This document shows positions 1-5,753 of a DNA stretch of 6,382 nt, one piece after another. Positions within the stretch are counted from its first letter, which is position 1; the number at the start of each line of letters is the position of its first letter. The notes under the pieces are model-generated. The model worked only from the letters and a program-made list of their open reading frames with translations, had not been told where the DNA came from and did not search any database. The stretch is from Chloroflexota bacterium (GTDB lineage Bacteria > Chloroflexota > UBA11872), in contig JAPPFO010000286.1 in NCBI GenBank assembly GCA_028875175.1, positions 1 through 6,382 on the forward strand. Direction: 5' to 3'. The position numbers and the translations under genes were made by a program.

Positions 1-23
1 GGAACACCCCCTACGGGTGTTCC
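1..23. repeat. Perfect 9-bp inverted repeat at left edge
   Basis: Bases 1-9 (GGAACACCC) are the exact reverse complement of bases 15-23 (GGGTGTTCC), with a 5-base loop between them. The RNA would form a stable hairpin. No T-run follows on the + strand (the next bases are C and G), so it is not a textbook intrinsic terminator in that direction. Whether a T-run exists on the other side cannot be seen because the window starts here. It may be the end of an upstream transcription unit or a dispersed palindromic repeat. Confidence 0.6.
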
Positions 24-133
24 CGGCCGGCGGGCGCGAGTACCCCCAATAACGCGCGCCAGGCACCTCGACAACCAACCACATCCGCCTGCCCGTTTAC
101 ACTGGCGCCAACCCGCCAAGCCCCGGAGCCGGT

Positions 134-337
134 GTGACGGCCAACCTCGACCCCACCGGATCGCCCCGCCACTCGGGGCGCCGCTACCTGCCCGACGGGT
201 CCGGCGTCAGCGTCCTCAGCTACGTCCTCGTCACCGCCGTCTTCGTCATCGTCCTGATCGTCGTGCTCACCTCCCTCGGCAACAGCATCGGCGAAGGTCT
301 GCAAGACCTCGTCGACCAGATCCCCATCAGCCTCTGA
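134..337 (+). CDS. Small single-helix membrane protein resembling a Flp/type IVb pilin
   Basis: This 67-residue protein starts at GTG 134, with a GGAG ribosome site at 125-128. Residues 1-24 are polar and basic (R12, R16, R17) and end in Asp-Gly-Ser-Gly. Residues 25-48 form one strongly hydrophobic helix, and the tail (53-67) is acidic. The helix lines up without gaps with Flp pilins: Gly24 sits at the prepilin cleavage position, Tyr30 at the conserved Tyr+6, and the stretch L45-T46-S47-L48-G49 matches the usual Leu-Thr-x-Leu-Gly that follows the pilin helix. The hallmark Glu+5, however, is Ser29. Flp pilins are exported, cut by a prepilin peptidase and assembled by Tad machinery; no Tad gene is visible here. 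It may be a degenerate pilin, a pilin-derived membrane peptide, or an unrelated small membrane protein. The stop codon overlaps the ribosome site of the ClpC gene, so the two are probably co-expressed. The CDS is likely; the pilin relationship is moderately supported. Confidence 0.7.
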   Translation: MTANLDPTGSPRHSGRRYLPDGSGVSVLSYVLVTAVFVIVLIVVLTSLGNSIGEGLQDLVDQIPISL

Positions 338-341
338 GGAG
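335..341 (+). promoter_or_regulatory. Ribosome binding site of clpC overlapping the upstream stop codon
   Basis: TGAGGAG contains the TGA stop of the small membrane protein gene (335-337) and a good Shine-Dalgarno core (GAGGAG, 336-341), 11 bases before the GTG start at 353. Terminating ribosomes would be placed directly on the clpC initiation region, which suggests translational coupling. Confidence 0.6.
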
Positions 342-352
342 CCACTAGCCCC

Positions 353-2860
353 GTGGACCGCGAACCCGACGAATACACCCCGGTCGAGTACCTCCGCCGC
401 CTCACCGGCCGCGGCCGCCGCGTCATCCAGCACGCCGAGCTCGAAGCCGCCCGCCTCGGCCACGACGCCGTCGGTTCCGGCCACGTCCTCCTCGCCATCC
501 TCGAGTCTCCCCAAACCGCCGCCGCTCGCGCCTTGCGCGACTCCGGGATCCACCCGGAACCGCTCCGCAACACGCTCCTCGACACCCTCCCTCCGGGCTA
601 TGCGCGCGACGACGGTCGCCGACCCCTCTCCGCCCAGGGCCGCAACGTCCTCCGCTCCGCTGCCCTGGAAGCCGAACGCATGGGCGTCCGCTTCATCGGC
701 ACCGAGCATTTGCTGCTCGGTGCCCTGGCCAATACCGGCCGTCTCACCTCCGGCGCGCTCGCCGCCGCCGGCGTCGACTTCCGCTCCCTCCGCCGCCGAA
801 TCGAGGCCGCGTACCAGCCCGGCTCGCCCGGCCGCGGCCGCCGTCGTCGCGGACGCTGGCGCGGTCGTGGCCGCCGCAGCAAGCCGCGCAGCATGCTGGC
901 CGAATATGGCAGCGATTTCACCAACGCCGCCCGCACCGGCGACCTGGACCCCGTCATCGGCCGCCAGCTCGAGATGGACCGAGCCATCGAGGTCCTGCTG
1001 CGCCGAACCAAGAACAACCCCGTCCTGGTAGGCGATGCCGGTGTCGGCAAAACGGCCATCGCGGAAGGACTGGCTCACCGGATCGTCAAGGGCGACGTGC
1101 CGGACGAACTGCAAAACAAGCGGCTGGTCTCCCTCAGCCTCCCCGGCATGATTGCCGGCGCCAAGTACCGCGGCGAGTTTGAGGAGCGCGTCCAGCAGCT
1201 CATCGCCGAGGTCCGCAAGAGCGGCGACGTCATCCTGTTCATCGACGAGTTGCACACCGTCATCGGCGCCGGCGGCGCGGCTGGATCCCTGGACGCCGCC
1301 AACCTCCTCAAGGGCCATCTCGCCCGCGGCGAGGTCCAGGTCATCGGTGCCACCACCTGGCGCGAATACCGCCGCTACATCGCCAACGACAAGAGCCTCA
1401 ACCGCCGCTTTCAGCCCATTGACGTCGACGAGCCCAGCGACGAGGACGCCGTCGAGATCCTCAAGGCCCTGCGACCCATCTACGAGTCCTATCACGGCGT
1501 CGAAGTCACCGACGACGCCGTCGACGCCTCGGTCCACCTGTCCCGCCGCTACGTCACCTCCCGCCAGCTGCCCGACAAGGCCATTGACCTGGTGGACGAA
1601 GCCGCCGCCCGCGCCAAGGTCCAGCGCCAGACCCCGCCTACCCGCATCCTCGAACTGCTGCGCCGCATCAAGGAACTCGACGCCGAAATCGCGACGGAAT
1701 CCGAATCTCCGGACGACTCTGTGCATCCCCCTGCCTCCAGACGTCGAGTGCGCGACCAGGTCGCCGACGAATTGCGCGATGAACGCGCCGCCTGGGAGGC
1801 CGAATTCGGTTCGGACCGCCCCGTCATCACCCCCCACGAAATCGCGGAAGTCCTCTCCTCCTGGATCGGCGTGCCGCTACCCACCCTGGCCGAGAACGAT
1901 TCCGACCGCTTCCTCCACATGGAAGACGACCTGCGCAAGCGTGTCGTTGGCCAGGACGACGTTCTCGCCGAACTCGGCCGCGCCCTGCGCCGCGCCCTGG
2001 CCGGCATGCGAGACGAGCGCCGCCCGATTGGGTCTTTCCTTTTCCTCGGCGAATCAGGTGTCGGTAAGACCGAGACCGCCAAGGCCCTGGCCCAATTCGT
2101 CAGCGGGACCGACGACAACCTGGTTCGGGTCGACATGTCGGAAATGTCGGAGTACCACAGCATCTCGCGACTCATCGGCTCCCCGCCGGGCTACGTCGGC
2201 TTCGACGAAGCCGGCGGCCTCACCGAGGCCGTCCGCCGCAACCCCTACTCCGTCGTCCTCTTCGACGACGTCGAGAAGGCGCACCCCCGCACGCTTCAGG
2301 TCTTGTTGCAAATAATGGAAGACGGCCTGCTGACCGATGCCAACGGCCGCCACGTGGATTTCCGTAACACCATTGTGGTCCTCACCTCGAACCTTGGCGT
2401 CGACCAGGTCACGGGACCCTCGATCGGCTTCGAACCCTCGTCCGAGTCGGCTCGGCGCTACACGGCCTACGAATCCCGCATCCGCGAATATGCCCGCCGC
2501 CAGCTCCCAGGCGAATTCCTGAACCGGCTCGACCGCCTGGTCGTCTTCCGCGCGCTCGAGGAAGAGGACATCCGGGAAATCGCGCGTCGCACGCTCTCGG
2601 ACGCCATCCTGCGGGCCGAGAACCTGGGCATCCGGCTCCACATCACATCCGAAGCGCTGGACTTCATCGTGAACGTAACCCTGGGTCGTCAAGCCGGAGC
2701 TCGACCAATCGCGCAGTTGGTTGGCGAGTACGTCGACCAGCCCCTGACCGACCACGTCATGCAGGAATCGACCGAGGGACGTGAGTTCGAATTGCGCGTA
2801 CAAGACGATAAGCCGACCATCGTCGAAACCACTCCAAGCCCCGCGAGTACCCCTGGCTAA
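353..2860 (+). CDS. clpC: ClpC-like AAA+ unfoldase (Clp ATPase)
   Basis: An 835-residue class I Clp ATPase, the usual ClpC length. Two Clp-N repeats occupy about residues 17-80 and 90-152. The first ATPase ring has Walker A at 227-234 (GDAGVGKT), pore-loop Tyr272, Walker B D298-E299 and arginine fingers R351/R352. A short middle domain spans about 431-490. The second ring has Walker A at 566-573 (GESGVGKT), the GYVG pore loop at 613-616, Walker B D638-D639, EFLNR at 721-725 and sensor-2 GAR at 782-784. An Ile-Gly-Phe loop at 691-693 sits where ClpC proteins dock on ClpP, so it probably feeds substrates to that protease in the cytoplasm. Odd points: an arginine-packed linker at 160-179; a Pro/Ser/Asp-rich break in the middle domain at 448-465; Asp instead of Glu at 639; LPGEFLNR where FRPEFLNR is usual. 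These suggest a divergent ClpC, perhaps a second paralogue. The GTG start is supported by GAGGAG. Confidence 0.93.
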   Translation: MDREPDEYTPVEYLRRLTGRGRRVIQHAELEAARLGHDAVGSGHVLLAILESPQTAAARALRDSGIHPEPLRNTLLDTLPPGYARDDGRRPLSAQGRNVLRSAALEAERMGVRFIGTEHLLLGALANTGRLTSGALAAAGVDFRSLRRRIEAAYQPGSPGRGRRRRGRWRGRGRRSKPRSMLAEYGSDFTNAARTGDLDPVIGRQLEMDRAIEVLLRRTKNNPVLVGDAGVGKTAIAEGLAHRIVKGDVPDELQNKRLVSLSLPGMIAGAKYRGEFEERVQQLIAEVRKSGDVILFIDELHTVIGAGGAAGSLDAANLLKGHLARGEVQVIGATTWREYRRYIANDKSLNRRFQPIDVDEPSDEDAVEILKALRPIYESYHGVEVTDDAVDASVHLSRRYVTSRQLPDKAIDLVDEAAARAKVQRQTPPTRILELLRRIKELDAEIATESESPDDSVHPPASRRRVRDQVADELRDERAAWEAEFGSDRPVITPHEIAEVLSSWIGVPLPTLAENDSDRFLHMEDDLRKRVVGQDDVLAELGRALRRALAGMRDERRPIGSFLFLGESGVGKTETAKALAQFVSGTDDNLVRVDMSEMSEYHSISRLIGSPPGYVGFDEAGGLTEAVRRNPYSVVLFDDVEKAHPRTLQVLLQIMEDGLLTDANGRHVDFRNTIVVLTSNLGVDQVTGPSIGFEPSSESARRYTAYESRIREYARRQLPGEFLNRLDRLVVFRALEEEDIREIARRTLSDAILRAENLGIRLHITSEALDFIVNVTLGRQAGARPIAQLVGEYVDQPLTDHVMQESTEGREFELRVQDDKPTIVETTPSPASTPG

Positions 2861-2878
2861 TCCGATGCAGGTGGGCTG

Positions 2879-3682
2879 ATGGCGAAACTCGCCCCGCCCG
2901 AACGAATCCAGGGCGGGGCGGTTCTCTGCGGCTCGGCTAAGTCAGCCGCCGCCAGCCTCGGCACCGCCACTCGAGCACTCGCCGCCGCGCTCTTCCCGCC
3001 GCGCTGTGCCGCCTGCGGCCGCCCCGGCGCTGCCCTTTGCCAATCTTGCCTCGCCACCGCCACGCTCCTCTCCCACCCTCAATGCCGCCAATGCACTCGC
3101 CCCCTCACCTACGGCGACCAATGCGCCCGCTGCCGCCTTGAGCAACGTCGCATCGACCACCTCTACGTCCCCTACGCCTACACGCCGCCAATCCTCAACG
3201 CCGTCCACCGCTTCAAGTACGCCAACAAGCGCTACCTCGCCGCCGACCTGGCCGCTCTTGCCATGTCCGCTCTCCCGCCTGATCTGCAGGTCGACTTCGT
3301 GGTTCCGGTTCCGCTCGCCCCCAGCCGCGAGCGTCAGCGCGGCTACAACCAGGCTCGGCTCCTCGCCGCCGAAGTCGCTCGGCGCCTCGACCTGCAACTG
3401 GATACGGGCCTCCTCATTCGGCTGCGTGACACGCCGCCGCAAACCTCGCTTCCCCGCGCACGCCGCCTCCAGAACGTCCGCGGCGCCTTTCGCGCCCTGC
3501 GCAAGCTGTCCGGCGCCCGAATCCTCCTGGTCGATGATGTCACCACCACCGGCGCAACCATCGAGGCCGCAACCCGGGCCTTGCGAAGGCGCGGGGCCGT
3601 CTGGATTGGCGCCCTGGCGCTAGCCCGAACCCCGGAGGAACGCTCCGATGTTCCGCCGAATCCGGCCGGTTTACTCCTGTAG
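2879..3682 (+). CDS. comF: ComF family protein (double zinc ribbon plus phosphoribosyltransferase)
   Basis: A 267-residue ComF/ComFC-family protein. Four CxxC pairs (C43/C46, C54/C57, C69/C72, C82/C85) form the N-terminal zinc-binding part. The type I phosphoribosyltransferase-like domain follows: VPVPL at 141-145, RQRGYNQ at 151-157, TPPQTSL at 184-190, NVRGAF at 198-203, and the PRPP-loop motif VDDVTTTGAT at 217-226. In Bacillus and Haemophilus relatives it is needed for uptake of transforming DNA, apparently on the cytoplasmic side; its reaction is not established. ATG 2879 is preceded by AGGTGG at 2869-2874. A stop at 2858 and the absence of a later ATG, GTG or TTG before the first Cys leave it as the only standard start. 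This gives a 42-residue leader before C43, longer than typical, whose codons contain a strong GC hairpin (2890-2920). It lies 18 bases after clpC, probably in the same transcript unless that hairpin blocks it. Confidence 0.93.
   Translation: MAKLAPPERIQGGAVLCGSAKSAAASLGTATRALAAALFPPRCAACGRPGAALCQSCLATATLLSHPQCRQCTRPLTYGDQCARCRLEQRRIDHLYVPYAYTPPILNAVHRFKYANKRYLAADLAALAMSALPPDLQVDFVVPVPLAPSRERQRGYNQARLLAAEVARRLDLQLDTGLLIRLRDTPPQTSLPRARRLQNVRGAFRALRKLSGARILLVDDVTTTGATIEAATRALRRRGAVWIGALALARTPEERSDVPPNPAGLLL
2890..2920 (+). other. Perfect 10-bp GC hairpin inside the first codons of comF
   Basis: Bases 2890-2899 (CGCCCCGCCC) and 2911-2920 (GGGCGGGGCG) are exact reverse complements around an 11-base loop, starting nine bases after the comF ATG. 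The bases just after it (GTTCTCT) are only mildly T-rich. It could attenuate transcription from clpC into comF, hinder early translation, or simply result from GC-rich codons. The length and perfection of the stem make it notable; a regulatory role is inference. Confidence 0.5.
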
Positions 3683-3685
3683 CGC

Positions 3686-3694
3686 TGATATACT
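3686..3694 (+). promoter_or_regulatory. Candidate extended -10 promoter for accDA
   Basis: TGA-TATACT reads as an extended -10 (TGn) directly joined to a hexamer matching TATAAT at five of six positions, an AT-rich island in a GC-rich window. It begins just after the comF stop (3680-3682) and lies 71 bases before the accD ATG. No convincing -35 box is found at 16-18 bases spacing; TTTACT at 3670-3675 is too close. Extended -10 promoters can work without one. Transcription would start near 3701, giving a leader of about 64 bases. Confidence 0.45.
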
Positions 3695-3750
3695 CCGCCA
3701 ATCTTGCGGTTGGGAGGCCCGCCCCCCGAGCCGCGTTCTCGCAAGCGCGT

Positions 3751-3756
3751 AAGGGG
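3751..3756 (+). promoter_or_regulatory. Ribosome binding site that decides the accD start
   Basis: AAGGGG lies eight bases before ATG 3765, an ideal distance. An in-frame GTG at 3756 would overlap this site and has no ribosome site of its own, so ATG 3765 is preferred. Confidence 0.6.
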
Positions 3757-3764
3757 TGCGCCGG

Positions 3765-4646
3765 ATGGCCCTCAGGCGTCGCGGCAGTGTGCAGAGCTAC
3801 CCGGATGTCCCAGTCGACCTCTGGGTCACCTGCCGCAAGTGCGGCGGCATGCATTACCGCCCGGAATTCGAAGCCGCGCTGCGCGTGTGTCCATCGTGTA
3901 ACTACCACGACCGCCTCGACGCCGCCGAGCGTATCGCCCTCCTGCTCGACGACCCTGATCAGTTTCAAGAGATTGACGCCGACATCACCGCAGCCGACCC
4001 GCTCGAATTCAGTCGACCCAGTGGCTCCTACGTCGGTCGCGTGGCCAAAGCCCGTGCTCTCACCTCACGTAACGAGGCGATCGTCTGCGGCGTCGGCCCG
4101 CTGCAAGGCCGGCAGGTCGCTCTGGGCGTCATGGAATTTGGCTTCATTGCCGGCAGTATGGGGTCGGCCACCGGCGAGAAGATCACGCGACTCTTCGAGC
4201 ACGCCTTGCGACACCGCCTGCCGGTCATCACGGTGACGGCTTCTGGAGGCGCCCGACAGGACGAGGGTCTCTTCGCGCTGATGCAAATGGCCCGTACAAC
4301 AGCGGCGGCCGCTCGCCTGGGCGAGGCCAGCGTTCCCCACATCTGTGTGATGGCTGATCCCACCCTGGCAGGAGTCACCGCCAGCTTCGCCGCCATAGCC
4401 GACATCATCATTGGCGAGCCGGGCGCCACTATTCGCTTCGCTGGGTCCCGCGTGGTGCAGGGCACGCTGCGCCGCCGGGCGCCGGTTGAAGACCACACCA
4501 CCGAATGGGTGCTTCGGCAGGGCATGATCGATCTGGTGATTCCCCGTCGTGATCTGCGCGAGACCTTGGCTCGCGTGATCGGTCACCTTGCGCCAGCGCA
4601 CGTGGCCGCTCCGGCGCCGATCGCTGCCAGGGCCGCTCGCGTCTGA
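3765..4646 (+). CDS. accD: Acetyl-CoA carboxylase carboxyltransferase subunit beta
   Basis: AccD, 293 residues from ATG 3765 (296 if GTG 3756 is used). With AccA it moves the carboxyl group from carboxybiotin to acetyl-CoA, giving malonyl-CoA for fatty acid synthesis in the cytoplasm. The N-terminal zinc ribbon has C23, C26, C42 and C45. The crotonase-like core follows, with GSMGSATGEKITR, the oxyanion-hole motif SGGAR (160-164), the QMA helix, D198-P199-T200, and FAG-RV at 225-230. Several residues normally fixed in AccD differ: SGGARQDEG instead of SGGARMQEG, DPTLAGVTAS instead of DPTTGGVTAS, and IRFAGSRV instead of IGFAGPRV. The C-terminal tail (from about 275) is Ala/Pro-rich and low in complexity. 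accA follows after 15 bases, so both are made from one message. In E. coli the carboxyltransferase also represses its own mRNAs; nothing here shows that directly. Identity is secure. Confidence 0.95.
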   Translation: MALRRRGSVQSYPDVPVDLWVTCRKCGGMHYRPEFEAALRVCPSCNYHDRLDAAERIALLLDDPDQFQEIDADITAADPLEFSRPSGSYVGRVAKARALTSRNEAIVCGVGPLQGRQVALGVMEFGFIAGSMGSATGEKITRLFEHALRHRLPVITVTASGGARQDEGLFALMQMARTTAAAARLGEASVPHICVMADPTLAGVTASFAAIADIIIGEPGATIRFAGSRVVQGTLRRRAPVEDHTTEWVLRQGMIDLVIPRRDLRETLARVIGHLAPAHVAAPAPIAARAARV

Positions 4647-4661
4647 GCACAGAGGCGTTCC

Positions 4662-5621
4662 GTGCTTGAATTCGAGCGCGACCTTGACGAACTCCGCGAC
4701 CACATCGCCGAACTGGAACGCGACGCCGGCGCGGACTCGAACTCCCATGTCGCGCGCGAACTCGCCGTCCTGCAGCTAGAGCTTGAGGCGCGCACTGCCG
4801 ACATCTTTGCCCACCTCACCCCCTGGCAGCGCGTTCAGTTGGCCCGTCACCCGCAGCGTCCCCATACCCAGGACTACATCGACCGCCTCTGCTCCGACTT
4901 CACCGAACTCCACGGCGACCGCCGCTACGCCGATGATCCTTCCGTCATCGCCGGGCTCGCAACGTTCCAAGGCCGTAGCGTGATCGTCGTGGGCCACCAG
5001 AAAGGCCGAAGTACGTCCGAGAATGTTGAGCGCAACTTCGGCATGGCCCATCCCGAGGGTTTTCGCAAAGCCCTGCGCCTGTTCGACATGGCCGAACGGT
5101 TTGGGCGTCCCGTTCTCACGTTTCTGGACACACCCGGCGCCAGCCCGACCCTTGACGACGAAAAGCGCGGTCAATCCTGGGCCATCGCCGAGAACATGGC
5201 CCGCCTTGCCCGGCTGCGCGTCCCGGTAATCGTCACCGTTATCGGCGAAGGCGGCAGCGGCGGCGCCCTGGCTCTCGGTGTTGGCGACCGTGTGCTAATG
5301 CTGGAACACGCCATCTACTCCGTGGCCTCGCCCGAAGCCGCCGCCGCCATCATCTGGCGCGACTCGGACCACGCCGAGGCCGCCGCCGCCGCCCTACGCC
5401 TGACAGCTCCCGATCTGCTGCACGCCGGGCTCATTGACCGCGTAGTCCCCGAACCCGACGGCGGCGCTCACCGAGACTTCGACATCGCCGCCGCGAATCT
5501 CCGTGCCCAACTGGCGCCCATGTTGCAGGAACTCTGTGCCCAGAACATCGACGACCTCGTCAATGCCCGCTACGCCAAGTTCCGCGCCATGGGCGAACAT
5601 CAGAACGTGCCAGCCGGCTAA
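4662..5621 (+). CDS. accA: Acetyl-CoA carboxylase carboxyltransferase subunit alpha
   Basis: AccA, 319 residues, the same length as the E. coli protein; partner of AccD in the A2B2 carboxyltransferase. Residues 1-50 form the usual charged helical N-terminus, then LTPWQRVQLARHP (52-64), DF-ELHGDR, GHQKGR (111-116), NFGMAHPEGFRKALRL, D156-T157-P158-G159, and the carboxybiotin-side oxyanion motif GEGGSGGALA (195-204). It starts at GTG 4662, six bases after AGAGG (4651-4655). The segment after DTPG is unusual: A160-S-P-T-L-D-D-E-K-R-G-Q171, where the family normally has AYPG followed by AEERGQ. SPEAAAAIIW around E225 replaces the usual SPEGCA-ILW. Overall similarity leaves no doubt about the family; the local changes suggest a divergent branch or altered active-site details. 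The accB and accC partners are not in this window. Confidence 0.95.
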   Translation: MLEFERDLDELRDHIAELERDAGADSNSHVARELAVLQLELEARTADIFAHLTPWQRVQLARHPQRPHTQDYIDRLCSDFTELHGDRRYADDPSVIAGLATFQGRSVIVVGHQKGRSTSENVERNFGMAHPEGFRKALRLFDMAERFGRPVLTFLDTPGASPTLDDEKRGQSWAIAENMARLARLRVPVIVTVIGEGGSGGALALGVGDRVLMLEHAIYSVASPEAAAAIIWRDSDHAEAAAAALRLTAPDLLHAGLIDRVVPEPDGGAHRDFDIAAANLRAQLAPMLQELCAQNIDDLVNARYAKFRAMGEHQNVPAG

Positions 5622-5753
5622 CCGCGGTCGCCGGAACGAGAGACGGGCGGGCGGAAGTCTGGCTGATCCGCCGGGCACGCCCGAGCCCTTTCCAACCTCT
5701 GAACGTCATGACGCTCCGCCGCCACGCAGTCCGACTGCCAGACTCCAACTAAC
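5622..5753. other. Spacer between accA and the phosphoesterase, with two palindromes
   Basis: This 132-base spacer has no convincing long gene. It contains a 6-bp hairpin (GGCGGA 5650-5655 with TCCGCC 5667-5672), without a T-run, so it is a poor terminator. It also has a perfect 10-base palindrome CGTCATGACG (5704-5713) and an inverted repeat GCAGTC-c-GACTGC (5726-5738). The two symmetric sites are 12 bases apart and could be operator half-sites. A 14-codon reading frame (ATG 5708, stop TAA 5750-5752) ends one base before the next gene's GTG; it has no ribosome site and may be chance. Confidence 0.4.

Noticed and set aside
68..103. Possible promoter for the first gene: TCGACA (68-73) and TACACT (98-103)
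   Set aside because: The two boxes are 24 bases apart, far from the usual 17, and no other -35 box fits. TACACT alone is too weak to claim.
11..1837. A 608-residue open frame on the minus strand opposite the small membrane protein and the first part of clpC
   Set aside because: Its composition is dominated by Gly, Ala, Val and Asp with no recognisable motif, and it mirrors a strongly supported ClpC gene. Long antisense frames are expected when codons end in C or G.
1152..2315. A 387-residue + strand frame overlapping clpC in another phase
   Set aside because: It is low-complexity Ser/Pro/Ala/Arg sequence typical of an out-of-phase reading of GC-rich coding DNA.
2304..2318. AT-rich patch (TTGTTGCAAATAATGG) resembling a promoter inside clpC
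   Set aside because: It encodes conserved residues of the second ATPase ring (LLQIMEDG) and lacks paired -35 and -10 boxes at proper spacing.
2054..2803. A 249-residue minus-strand frame opposite the second ClpC ATPase ring
   Set aside because: No motif or ribosome site was recognised, and the + strand codes for conserved Walker, pore and sensor motifs throughout.
3756..3764. GTG 3756 as the accD start
   Set aside because: It overlaps the AAGGGG ribosome site that is ideally placed for ATG 3765, and adds only three residues.
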